From positions 248,001 to 312,000 of the forward strand of contig DF236964.1 in assembly GCA_000708835.1 (NCBI GenBank): a DNA stretch of 64,000 nt. Reading direction: 5' to 3'. Under the pieces are notes generated by a model, which was given only the letters and a program-made list of their open reading frames with translations, made no database searches and was not told the DNA's origin. Every line of letters begins with the position of its first letter. Position 1 is the stretch's first letter. This document shows positions 47,258 through 59,300 of the stretch, in pieces. This DNA is from Klebsormidium nitens. Its lineage: Eukaryota; Streptophyta; Klebsormidiophyceae; Klebsormidiales; Klebsormidiaceae. The position numbers were made by a program, and so were the translations under genes.

Positions 47258-48822
47258 TTACCCTAATTCTTGTATCCTCGACCGCTTTTTTGATTGACGG
47301 CCTTTCGACTCTGGCTCCGATTGCCGCGTTTGACCAGCACTCTTCACAGAACCCAACGAATCCTCCTCCGTTCCTTCCTTTCCTTCTTCTTCGCTGCTCT
47401 CGTCCTCGTCGTTCGCTTCGTGCCTGTCGCTCGGACCACAGCTCTGCCCGTTCATTGCCCGCTCCGCAGCAGCAAGCGCTTCAGGTGTCTTCAGCTCAGC
47501 CACTCCCAGAGCCAAGTCCTGCATAGAGTGAAGTGTAAGAACTCTCCGGCATTTTCGACTACAGTGTGTGCAAACGACTTCCTCACTTGTATCCTTGTAA
47601 TCCAAGTCTGAGCCGCTCGAAGGACATGATTCAGGACGATTGAAGTTACAGTCTAGCGTCGGAGAAGGAGTCGGCTCCACACGGCCTACGGAGCCACACA
47701 GTGAAGACGTAACGGGTGCTTTGTGCTGCGATTCGGTATATGTACCCAGTGCGCTCATCTTTGGCAGTCGTTAATTTGGAAACATATCCCGACGCTCCCT
47801 ATGGGGCCTCTCAATACGAATCTTGCCATCGTGGTGCATACCTTGAAAGGCGGCGCATGCCAAATTAGTCGTGTATGTGATGCATCCAAGCACTCGAGAA
47901 ATAAGGAATTTTGAGACCAAGTTCGTCTTTTGTATGTCAGCAAAACAGAGACTTCAAACGTTTGGTTCTTGCAGCCTAGACACTCCGTATGTCTGGTTTC
48001 GAGTTAAGCCAATGTTACACCCATCGCTGAGAAAGTATTCCTCCCTGGAGATCTTCGAGCAGGACCTTCTGGGCTGCCAATCAACTCGATCAAAGCACGT
48101 GAGCCCACTCGTCCATTGAAGTGATCGCGTATCAGACACTACATTTAAGGGCATGTGGCCAATGAAAGCGCTCACCATCTCTATGTGAGGCTCGTCATTT
48201 TCTCCCGCGTCTGCCTCGATGTCAAACGATTCCCTCGGCTTGTCCTGTAGCAGCAGAAAGGGCCCTTTCTTGAACCGGTCACATAACCATTTTTGTCACT
48301 CTGCTCGTCAGCTTTTCAGTCTCGTTTGCTAGGCGAGAGCCCTCAGAAAGGTCACCCCTTTCGCACCAGTCTTGGAGACCAACAGTATTGTTGTGTTGTC
48401 CGAAATCTGAATACTGGACTTCTGCCCCTCATGCCAAAGTGTCCTAACAACAAATGCTAGGTCTCTGGAAGGCTCTTATAAGCACAGTACACGCTCCTCT
48501 AAAAGGAGGGAGCCGGACCTTGGTGGGTAGTATTCCAAGACGGATCAATGCCAATCTGACCTGAAGGATTCAATGCTAGCATAGAAAAGTCAAGCAGGAA
48601 GACAAGGTCAACGCTCTCACAATGAAAAACCTCAGATCTGAGAGATATACATGAAGAAGCACAGTCCAGCGGCGGTTCCAGATACGCTGTTGTTCCGCTT
48701 CTAGAACCAGTGCAAACAGGCGCCAATAAATCATAAGCGCGAATAGCCCACCTTCATTTCATCTTCCAGCTTCGCATTCGCTTGCGCCATCTCCGGAAGG
48801 AAGTTCTTTAGGCGGGACAGAA
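47258..48822 (-). CDS. NOPCHAP1/DUF4598-like protein, C-terminal 3 exons (5' exon unresolved)
   Basis: Exons found: 48822-48752, 48244-48176, 47518-47258; phases close (the first starts at codon position 2). The sequence VLSRLKNFLPEMAQANAKLE followed by ESFDIE and HIEMDLALGVAEL matches the conserved core I know from human NOPCHAP1 (C12orf45), a chaperone that delivers NOP58 to the R2TP machinery for box C/D snoRNP assembly. The C-terminus is an acidic run (EDESSEEEGKEG) and then a basic tail (SKKRSR), consistent with a nuclear protein. The 5' exon carrying the ATG should lie upstream, between about 48850 and 50000 on this strand, and must end with one base of a Val codon. I could not identify it. 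The frame is also open upstream of 47518, but the splice is preferred because it restores IEM-DLALG. Confidence 0.7.
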
Positions 48823-50343
48823 CTGCAGAAATACATAGGCAGGAAATAGTCACGTACGAAGGATAATCTGCGGAACAACCCCAACTCCTCTGTCCTCGTC
48901 AAAAGATCAGATGGGAGCACAAGCACGGACACTTGAAGCCCCTAACCCCCTTCTTTCCCTTCTCTCAAGTTTCGTGTTGTATCGGTGATGAAGTTCATGA
49001 GTAGTGGCTGCCTCAAGCATTGGTGCCGGGAGGCCTGTTAGAAAGTCAGTTTGAAGTGGTTACAAGGGAAAACATGCTAAATGAAGCAACATGCTCCCGT
49101 CTTTAGGCACAGCTTATGGGCATCCCAGTACTTTTTCCGGGCGCACTTCCCCACTTCGCTTTGTGCGGTTTCTTGTGACACCCTTCAATCTTGCAAGTGT
49201 CTTGATCACACAGAACCACCATACAAAAGAACAGCAACATCTTCAACACTTCCGTACATGACTTTCCACATACCCACTCGATCCTAACTTCGCCCAATGC
49301 ATGCATGGTAAGAGCCCACTTGACTCAGAACAAGCCTGTCCTACCGACGAGTGACAACCATAACCTCTTAGAGTGTCAATGCAACCCCAAGAAGAAAGAA
49401 AGAAAACCCTTTGTTGAAAGAAAGCTCACTGCTGCTCTCAGCCACTGGTCCAATGTTTGGACGGGCGCGGTCCTCTGCCGTCTGCTGCGCCAGCAGCAAA
49501 ACCCCCGGCGGTGCATTTGTCACACCCAGGAGGTCTCTGCTTGTCATGACTCTTGATTGTTTGTGAGCTGTGAACACACTTTGTTCTTTCGTGCTGATCT
49601 CAAGAAGATCGGATCTCTTCCTGTCTGTTCTACCACCAGCAACTACACGGGCTGATGTTGCAGAGAAAGTGCAAAATGTCAGATCATCGGCATTCACGAT
49701 TGCTTTTCAAGAGTATTGCAAGCAACAAGCTCCTCTTAAGGATCGGAGCAACTTTCACACCACTTCCATTGCAGCATTGCTTGACAAGCTTGTCCTCTGC
49801 ACGTCCGTGTGCCAGCCCAACTGACGCGCCTACTCCCCTCCAGAACCTGTTCCGCTGACAGGAAAGACGTCTCACAGCACCAAATTTGAAAGCAGAAGGA
49901 GTAAGCAGAAGTGGCAAAAGAGAGGCCCACATTCCAAAGACTGTGCATATGGAATCCAGCTTCAACGAGTTCAAGTTCAAGCCCTGCTAGCTAGAAACGA
50001 GTGGATTCTGAGACGTTAATTTCAAGTCTCTGCAAGCCGAGGGCTCAGATCGACCCTCCGGAGCCCGCAGCTTCAGCCCCTTGCATGCGTACGATGAAGC
50101 ATAAGAACATCGGACGGTTCAGAAAGTATAGAGTTTGGCTTCTCTGCCAAGTCGGCATTCCCAGAGAAGAACTTCCAACTTTGAAGGAAGGCGATTCAAG
50201 CGTTGTTCACAGTTCAGCGCTTTCGAGGGGAGAGCTAAACTTGGGCGATTCGGAAAGCCCTCCTTTGATCCTCTGACAACATGCACTTGAAACACCAACA
50301 GTAGGAGAAGGGTTTGAGCAGCTTCCTTGAGGATAAAGTGCCA
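48823..50343. other. Divergent spacer, probably with the missing 5' exon of the NOPCHAP1-like gene
   Basis: This separates the minus-strand gene (47258-48822) from the plus-strand ATG at 50344. No exon could be assigned with confidence. Several short frames on both strands lack recognisable features. Confidence 0.4.
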
Positions 50344-50682
50344 ATGGCATCTGCAATGCTGTCCTGTCGGTTGTCCGCTGATGGCATCCACTTTGCACAG
50401 CGAATGCAGGCAACCCCCACATTGGATAGCGTGCAACCAAGCTGCGCAGGCGCAGGCTTCTTTTCAAGGAGGTTTTGTTTGACTAGCTACGCATCGATTG
50501 GAGGCTCTAGAGGTTTTGAGCTCCAAAGAAGAGCAGGGAATTTTTCTAAAGCTGCTGCTCTTGAGCGGAAAGCAATTCGAGCAACGGCTGTAGAGGCTGA
50601 GGTGGAGCAATGGACCGCTGACAAGCTCATTGACGCCAGTGAGGAGTTCAAGGCCAAGGCGCTCATAAAGTCCAGGGAGCAG
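50344..50682 (+). CDS. Exon 1 of a small, probably plastid-targeted protein of unknown function
   Basis: ATG 50344 opens 113 codons ending at a strong donor (CAG|GTGAGG at 50682). The first ~70 residues are rich in Ser, Ala and Arg with few acidic residues (ASAMLSCRLSADGIHFAQRM), as in a plastid transit peptide. The remainder is polar and probably helical (AEVEQWTADKLIDASEEFKA). I do not recognise the family. A following acceptor at 50913 (TTTTGCAG) in phase 0 would add only WWLLPWQWRTC before a stop. Another acceptor at about 51431 would add VEEKDCV and stop. Neither is convincing, so the 3' end is open. Confidence 0.55.
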
Positions 50683-53306
50683 GTGAGGGTGGCATCAAAG
50701 CAGGGATACAGGGTGCACTTTGTGATGTGCTCTCTATAGGATTAGCTTTCCTTTTTTTCAAGGGCCACATCATGTGCCAACAGGACTGACTGCCAACAGA
50801 AATGTCAAAAGAGTAGCCCTTGTTGAAAAATCGAAAATTTGGTTAAAACCGAGGTGGTTTGAAAGACTGGAAGAAACTCCTTGAAGACAGATCATGTATA
50901 ATCTTCTTTTGCAGTGGTGGTTGTTGCCTTGGCAATGGAGAACTTGTTAAGCACCTGCTAACGACTTTAGAGTATGCACCTCATGAGCTAGACCTCGCGG
51001 TGATGATGTTCAAGATTTGTCTGCGGACTGTTACACCGAAAAGAAGTAGAATTTTGCAACAGTTTGCCCAAACCTGCCTGCAGAGGTTCCTCTAACCATT
51101 TTCAATTAATTTGGGTGAAATCCATTGACGTTATCAAAAAGAAGTGCATACTGAATGGTTCTGTCAGGTTGAAGTCAAGGTCTTCCCCACGTTGCACGCC
51201 TCTGAAACACAACACGGTACCTCTCCACAAATGTCCGCTGCTCCCTGTTTTCAGGATTTTCTTTAGCGGGAATGTTGAGCCGGTCAAATGACTGAGTGGT
51301 GGCTTAAGCAAACCGCATGCATGGCTACATAAAGCTGGCATCAGACGGCCTACCGTTTGATAGTATGGCTGTGTCCTTACCGTCCATTGCTGAACACTTG
51401 TGGTTTATGCTTCATGCTTTGCTTTTCTGCCAGGTTGAAGAGAAGGACTGCGTTTGAAGGCCCTGCTGCAGATATCTTTTCTGAAAAAATGTCAGCAAGT
51501 ACTGTATAACCTATCCTTGATCACCATGTCCCCTAAACACTCCACTGACAAGTAGTCTTGTCAGCATTGATGGCTTTTAAGTAAGCCATCTTACTTCGGA
51601 TCCGTCTATTGCCATGAGCCTTTTCAGCTTTTCTTCCACGAAAAAATCTTGCTTATAAAATTCCTTGATGCCAGGCAGCCGTTATAGGCTTCTGAAGCAT
51701 AACCACAAATGATCTGGGATGACACAAAAAGCTTAGAATGATCCCTATAGTCTGCCTGCGTGCAAGGTCCATCTGCTCCAGGTACAGTCCTAATGTGCCT
51801 CCCTTTCGTTTCCTTTGCTTGCCGCACATGGCAATCTGCTCTTCTCAATGGTTGGGTACAGAGTCTTCCAAAGACCTGTATCAGCTTTGTTTCAAAAAAG
51901 AACCGGGGCAATGAACTTGGCACGTCAGGCGCCATAAGCCGGCACATAATTTTGAGCCGCACATCAAGCCAAATGTTTGGCAGTTTTTCCACTTCCTAAT
52001 TGGTTCCAGCTGGTATCATTTAGAGGTGCCTACCCTACTCCCATCTTACTTTTACCGCTGTTTTTCCTGTCTGATCGAAGACAAATTACCTGGTTCTACC
52101 TGGTGTATTATCGGATCAAGGCTGTACGCATGTTTTGTCTCGCTGAACGTAAAGTGTCCTTGTAAGCGTTGACTAGCCATAACAAGTAGTAAAGTCAGTT
52201 CTGCTGAACTTGCATAAGCTGGGTGGTAAGGCAGCATTGCATTCTACTACATGAATGGAAAGGCGTCGTGAACACATCAAACTCGGGCCCCTTTTGGTCG
52301 AGGTTTTCTACACCGACCAGATAGTCGGTCGTTTTGCCCATTTTATTGGCTGTAGGCTGGTTTGAGGATTGGAAAATTCACGGAAGAGGGAAAGCTTCCC
52401 AGCACTTTGGGCAATTGAGTGGTGCATCCGGAGTGACTGAAGCATGCCACAAATTGGTCTGGTACATCCTTGCAAAGGAGCCCGGCGCAACCTTCATCAC
52501 TGCAGCCTGCTATCTTCGCTCGCCGATACGGATCGTTTTTTCTCTTATCACTCTCGTTCCCCCCGACCTTGTCCTTTGGTCAACCCTTGCCAGGGCTTTT
52601 GTTTTGAAGGCTGTTGAACAGTTGCAGGGGCAAGGACGAGCAATTGCTGGCATCAAGAATGTCAGATGTGGGTGATGCTTACTTGATGCCCTGGCGTTGC
52701 CTAAGGTTGCACGGTGCTTGTTTGCAGGACATGTTAAGACTCTGCCGCCTCAAGCATTTCAAATCGTGTTTCGTTTTTTGCACAATTGGGGCTTTTGTCG
52801 CACTAAGCCTTTCCGAGTCACCTATGGCATTTTTGCTGCCAGCCTTTTTGTCCTTCGGTCGTCGAAGCCCTTGCGTCGACCTCTTAAGAATCACGATTTC
52901 TTACCCGTATAGGCAGGTAGGGAGACTTATGCCGCTGCCTGGATTGTCAGGAACTGCGGTTGTTCTATCTGACCAGGTCATCACCGTTTATCCGGATCAC
53001 CTGCTGTAATATTCCGCTGTCTTTGATGGAAAAGCGTGCTCCGTGTTGCCTCTTAGGATGGTCGAAGTTTATGATCGGATGAATCGGTCAAGCAAAAGCA
53101 TTGTTCCAATGTCAACAGTGATAATTCAGGCTTTGATTAGCATAATCAGGATTGGACACCGTTCATTGTCAACGACCCTCGTCGACACGAGGTCTCCAAG
53201 ACCAAAGTCTGGTTGGAACAGAAGATCAAGCGAGCGTCAGGGAAGCTGGCACACTTGTCTAGTCTACTTTTCGGTACTCAAATATTCAACTATGATTTCC
53301 GTGCAG
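50683..53306. other. 3' part of the 50344 gene and upstream/5' exons of ACS, unresolved
   Basis: No exon is assigned firmly. An open stretch at 53150-53248 following an AG reads DWTPFIVNDPRRHEVSKTKV and looks protein-like, but does not match the N-terminus of acetyl-CoA synthetases and is not joined. The initiator exon of ACS should lie in this interval. Confidence 0.4.
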
Positions 53307-56300
53307 TATGACGAAATGTACAAGCGGTCCGTCGAGGATCCGGACGGCTTCTGGAGCGATATTGCGTCCGAGTTTCACTGGGAGCAGAAGTGGGACTCGA
53401 GCAAGCCGGCGTCGTCCTGGAACTTGGACGTCCGAAAGGGGCCCATCTACGTCGAGGCAAGTGGGAGCGTTGCATCACTCTGCGGTTGCTGCTCAATGAG
53501 TCGTTTTGGACGCCTTAAAGGGACTCGTCTCCGTCATGCCGAGTGAAGCTTGGCATTCCCCTGAGGCTATCGCTCAATCCGTCCTATTGGACATCCGAAA
53601 GAAGCCTATCCATGCCGGGGCAAAGTGGGACCGTGGTGCACAGTCTTTTCTAGACGCTGCTCATATTCGAACCTGGCCGCTTCGTTCGAGTTTGGTCAGC
53701 GAAACAACAGGGTTCTCATGTCGTCGGATGGCTGCGTCTGGTTGATCCATATTGGCAGCTGGGGCGAGAGGGCGTCGGTCCAGGCAACCAGCTAGCTTCG
53801 GCCTAACTTGCAAATCTGTACACAGAACGTCCCCTCGTTTCCTTCTTGAGCGTGTTTCTTCCAAAATGGGAACATGGCCCCACTTATAGTCTCTCTAATC
53901 TTCATCAAGTCCCTGTTTTTCTTGGCATTGCCTTTTACTTCGTCCCTTGAGGTTAGAAGCCCGGTCTCTCTTTCCGCTCTGCACACGACGAGTGAAAGTT
54001 TTGACTGACCTTGCGGGATCTATCAAAGGTTCCTCTTCAGATCACGTCGGCTACCTGGTCGATGGATGTCTGATGATGCTTCTCCTACGACGCATTGCGC
54101 TTTCGAGCCCCTCTTAGGAACCTTTTTCTGGGCCGAGAGAGGTTTCAAAGCAACACTCCCCGGGAGGTGGCACAAAGAGTTCCTTTCCGAACATAGCCTC
54201 TGTTTCTCCTTTGCAGTGGTTCAAGGGCGGCAAGACCAACATCGCGTACAACGCTGTCGACCGGCACGTGAAGGCGGGGCGGGGGGGCGAGACCGCCATT
54301 CTATGGGAGGGGAACGACGTTGGGCGGGATCGCAAGCTGACCTTCCAGCAGCTTCAGGACGAAGTCTGCCAGGTGCTTCCTCTGCTTCTTGTGGAATGAC
54401 CTCTCTGCCTCTTAGGCAACAGCCAACTATCCAACATCCATCCCCTCTGTAGTCAGTCAAATTGTGGGAGGAAACTGATGTGTTCCGGACCGTTTTCTGA
54501 CCTTCCAGCAGCTGCAGGACGAAGTGTACCAAGTGGAACATCTGTTACGCGTTTAAAAAAAATACCTGTGACGCTTCTTACGTTTGTTGCGATGTTATCT
54601 GAAAAACGGGAAGCCGCAGCGTTTGGTCAAGCCCTTGAACAGCTTTTGCCCTCCCACTTGTCCTACTGAACGAGCCTTGAGGAAAGAACAAGCGCCCTCC
54701 CGCCCACCCGTCCGTAAACATCTGCTTCAGTATTGGGCAGTCCGAGAACCTTGTACTGATCGAGGTGGGAACTCCAGTTGTTTACCTCGATGCCGAGCAA
54801 TCGGCAAGTCGTTTGAGCAGTCTGCGACACCAATTGAGAAGTCAAGATCCACAATTTCGCTTCTCCTAGAGGTTCTGGAAGGTATTCTGCCCGTCTGATC
54901 GAACGGAAGGCCGACAATATGATCCCCTGAGCATCACCGGTGTGCCTTTCTTTCCAGGTGGCCAATTACCTGCGCTCGATTGGTGTGAAAAAGGGCGACT
55001 CGGTGACGATCTACATGCCGATGCTGGCGGAGCTCCCGGTCACTATGCTCGCGTGTATGCGCATCGGAGCCGTCCATTCGGTGAGCCACGGCGTCTTCTT
55101 TACGACAGAACTCCGTTTGGAACGTGTCTGGTTGAGTTGCTATGGTCAATGCACAGGAGTTTTGGCCCTCTACTATTGACGATTCTGGGCTGGTTCTGGC
55201 TGGCTAGAAACTGGTTTTATGTTTTTTAACCAGGCTAGGGCGATGATTAGCCTTGGAACAAGGTTAAAGCGCGGTTAGTCGTTCGATAACCCAAGAGTGA
55301 AGCTGGTAGTCAGCCTGGTTAGCAGCCACAATTCCCTGTGTATGTACCCCAGCTGACTGATCGGTACCTGGGATCTAGCTGGCACTTGAGTGCTCAACGA
55401 AACCTAGGGGATCGGTCAGTCCACGAGCACCCGTTCTAAAGCTGTGCTCGTTAGCATTAAGCTACGGGTAGCTGGTCGGCTTTGGTCAAGCGTTAGGCTT
55501 AGTTAAGTGGATGGAAGGACCTTGAAAGCACGTGTGCGGTGTTCCAAAGGATCATCTTCCTAACTCTTTTCCGTTAAAGCTTGGTTTGCTTAGGATATCA
55601 TAAGAAGCCACCCGCAAGGACCTGATCAACGACTAATTGGTTTTCCATTCAAAAGATGCGCAAACATCGCAGCTGAATCAGACTAAAAATACCTCCTTAG
55701 GCTGGCTTGCGCAGACTCTTCAAACCCACTACTCCGCTTGCAGGTTGTTTTTGCCGGGTTTTCGGCTGACTCGCTGGCGGGCCGCATGATGGACTCCAAG
55801 CCCCGGGTGGTGCTGACGTGTTCTGCGGTCCGGCGCGGCAACAAAGTCATCGGCCTCAAGGAGATCGTCGACAAAGCGGCCGACATCTGCTCGAAGCAGG
55901 GCTTCGACGTGGGTAAGCGGTTGTGGCGTTTACAGCTGTAAAGTTGTCAGGGATTTCGCCCTGCTTCGACTTGGGTTAACGGTTTTAAAGACCAAAGCTG
56001 TAACCGCTGTAAGCGCATCGAGAGTGGGTTGATGCTCAGATGCCTGATACTTATTGGTCTGCCGCTTCCGATTGCTACCAGCAGCTTGTGAGACATCCGT
56101 TGCAATTTTGTCAATCACCAGTTTAAACGGCGGACAGACCGACCAGTTGAGGAGATTCAGGGCAGGCTCCAATCGTCCGGAACTTTCAAAATCTGGAATC
56201 TCAACGCGTTCAGAAGTTTCTCAGGATGGGGTGTATGGTGGGGTTGGCTGCAACGATTTCTTTTTCCTTAGAATATAAAATGCATTGAGAAAGATGCACA

Positions 56301-59300
56301 GCTGTCCTTTGCAGCCGGGCTGTATTTGTGCCTTCCAGTTATCCGTTTGGATACCCCGTCTGATCTGAAAGCCGGACTCTGCCGGAGGTGATTGAGCGGT
56401 TCCTTAGAACCCTCAAAGTGGCTCTATCTTGTCAATGACGCCATTTTTGATGCCCTTGCAGAGCGAGTACTCGTCTACGACAACGAGAACGCAATCTCTA
56501 GGGAGAAGACCCCCTGGAAAGACGGACGGGACGAATGGTGGCAGGCAAGTGGTCGACTGCTCACACCTCGGGTGGTCAGGAGGGTGCCGCCCTCGGCGAG
56601 CTTGTTGCGTTCTTGTAGAGGACCGTCCTGCAAACGAGTGGGGCAGAGTTCCTTGAGTATTCGGGTTTGGCTCCAAAAGTCGTCCATGAGGTTTGGATAT
56701 GAAGGTACTCAGCGCGCTGATCAGATCCTCTCGTTCAGCACTCTGCGCCACCACTACATCGAATGGAGATTTGAAATGCGTTCGTTTGACTCCCCATCTC
56801 TGCAGAGGAAGAAGCGATGAAGCTATTTCTGGTCGGGTCTTTATCTGACGAGTTATTTTCTCACTTTGCACAGGACCGAATACCCTCTTTTGAAACGGAG
56901 TCCCCGGTCGAGTGGGTGGACGCTGAGGATCCCAGCTTCATGCTGTACACCAGTGGCAGCACGGGAAAGCCAAAGGTGAGCTTTTAGTATTTAGAGACCT
57001 AGTACGTCAATAGTGCGACATTGAGTTCCGTTCGCAGCTTGGTCAGTTGGGAGGTATTCCGATCTTTCCGGACACGTTGCTCAGGTAGTCCCGGTCATCT
57101 TGTTCCAGTGGCATACGATTTCACGAATGGTAGGCGGTTGGATGCGATCGTCTGGTAACGGAGCATATATTTCTTTGACACGGCCTTTACAGATTCTCTG
57201 CCCATTTGAAGGGTTGTCATATGCTGGGCTGCCTTTTAGATGCCTCTCCTCTTTGCAGAAATGAGCGGTCGGTGTACGCTGGCCGAGCGACGCGCTTCAA
57301 GTGCTTCGTTTCCGATTGTCGTTCCTTTCTCAGCGGTTCGCTTAAGCATACGGAAGTTCTGAGTTTACGAACAGCCCTCTTGTTGTCGTCCTCTCAACGT
57401 CAAGCGCTGCTGCAGATCCAAAGCTAGAGTCTCCTTCAGCTAACAATCGTCCGTAGGATGTTTGCCATTTTCTGCACGCCTTTCTCTCTTTCTTCTGTCC
57501 GCGCGCACAATGTCTAGCACACGACTCGCTGGTACATGCTGGGCGCAGCAACAAAGTTGAACTTTTGCTTTCCGACACTTCTGTTTCGTCGGCCATATCT
57601 TAGAATGCTGGCTGGACGTTCGGACGCACTCTAACGTCTTCGGACACCTTCTGAGACTGTCCGCAGGGCGTCCTGCACTCTACCGCCGTGTGTATGCTGG
57701 GCGAAAAGAACTTCGAGCTTTCTTTCTCGACGCTTTTGTTCCATTCCCCGATCTTCGATACGCTTTTGACCTTTCGAACGGCCTTTTTGGACACCCTCTT
57801 GCGTCCTGCACATAAGCGGCGGCTACATGCTGGGAGCAGCGAACAAGCACACGGCTTCATTTCCGACCCCTCGAACCAAGATTCAAGTTTGATTTGCAGT
57901 TCCAAGGTTCGTACGCAATTCCCGCCTTTTGGGACAGTTTTTTTGGGCCGCAGAGCGGCCGTGGGTACATGGTAGACGCAACAGCAACAATCAAATCCCT
58001 CCATTTATTTGGAATGGATTGTCAACATTTGTTTCGGACGGATCATGAATTTTCGGAAATGTTCTTCCTTTGTCCGCAAGCCGTCCTGGATACATGCTGG
58101 GCGCCCTACGAGCTTCAAGTACATCCGCGACGATACTGGTCCATCACACGACTTCTTTAACTTCCGGACGCACTTTGGCGTTTCGGACGCCTCCTTTTTC
58201 TGTGCGTACGGCGTCCTGCACACGACCGGTAGGTACATGGTAGACGCAAACGGCAACCTTCAAACACTTCAATCGAACCTGATTTCCTTCGTCCTGTTTC
58301 CGTACTGGGTTTTGAACAATTGTGCCGGACAGCCTCCGGCATTTTGGACACTCTCTTCCCTTGTCCGTAGGGCGTCCTGCACACGACTGGCGGGTACGTG
58401 ATAGGTGCAGCAACCTTCAAGACTCCTTTCCAACTAGTCCTCCCATTGTTTTTCCTCGAGTACTTTGCCAACGGTCGTTTCTGACGCATCTTGGACGTTT
58501 CGGACACCTTCTGCCACTGTCCGCAAGGCGTTCTGCACACGACCGGCGGGTACATGCTAGGAGCCGCCACGAGCTTCATGTACAGCTTCGACGCTACTGA
58601 AATCCATCTGCCCCACTTTTTGAAGTTTCGGAAACATTTTGGCGTTTCAGACACTTTCTCTCTCTGTCCGTAGGGTGTCCTGCACACCGAGGAGGGCGTA
58701 CTGGCAATTTTCAGTTACTTACTTCGAACCGTAAATCTCCTTCGTCCGTTTCAGAATGGCTTTTCAGTACTTTTTTCGGACAGACTCTAAAATTGTGGAC
58801 ACTTTGTTCCTTGGTCTGCAGGGCGTCCTGCACACGACCGGTGGGTACATGCTAGGCGCTGCTACGAGCTTCAAATACATCTTCGACTACCGGCCCGGTG
58901 ACGTATACTGGTGCACCGCGGACTGCGGCTGGATCACAGGGCACACGTACCTGACGTACGGACCGCTGCTCAACGGCGCGTCTATCGTCGTCTTTGAAGG
59001 GGTGAGGAGAAACGGGCTCGGATTTGCTCTTGCCAACAGCTGAGGGATGGGTTTTTGCTGTCAAAAGTAGGTGCTGGAGTTGAAGTTAGGTTGGTTTTGG
59101 GGCACGCATCCCTCGGGATTGCGCGCTACTGATTGGCGTAGTCATTGTCGTGATTTCAAGACCATTGAAATGTTATGAAGCTGACTGATGGTAAAAGCTA
59201 TGGAAATGTGACGTTATCAAAGGCGTCTCTGCTTTGCCACTCAGCTGAGCGGTGCGGCGTTTTGTTTGAAGTGCTCTAAGAACATCAGAGTTGCGAAATG

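Noticed and set aside
53150-53248. Protein-like frame DWTPFIVNDPRRHEVSKTKV after an AG, before ACS
   Set aside because: It does not resemble an acetyl-CoA synthetase N-terminus and no initiating exon or in-frame join was found.
58157-58687. 176-codon minus-strand open frame with repeated VCRTPYGQ-like units
   Set aside because: It is the antisense reading of the ACS exon 7 echo array; the apparent protein repeat comes from the DNA repeat.
57259-58698. CRISPR-like or satellite array from regular spacing
   Set aside because: The repeated part is homologous to the adjacent ACS exon 7 edge, and the units are diverged and variable in length; this is a eukaryotic intron.
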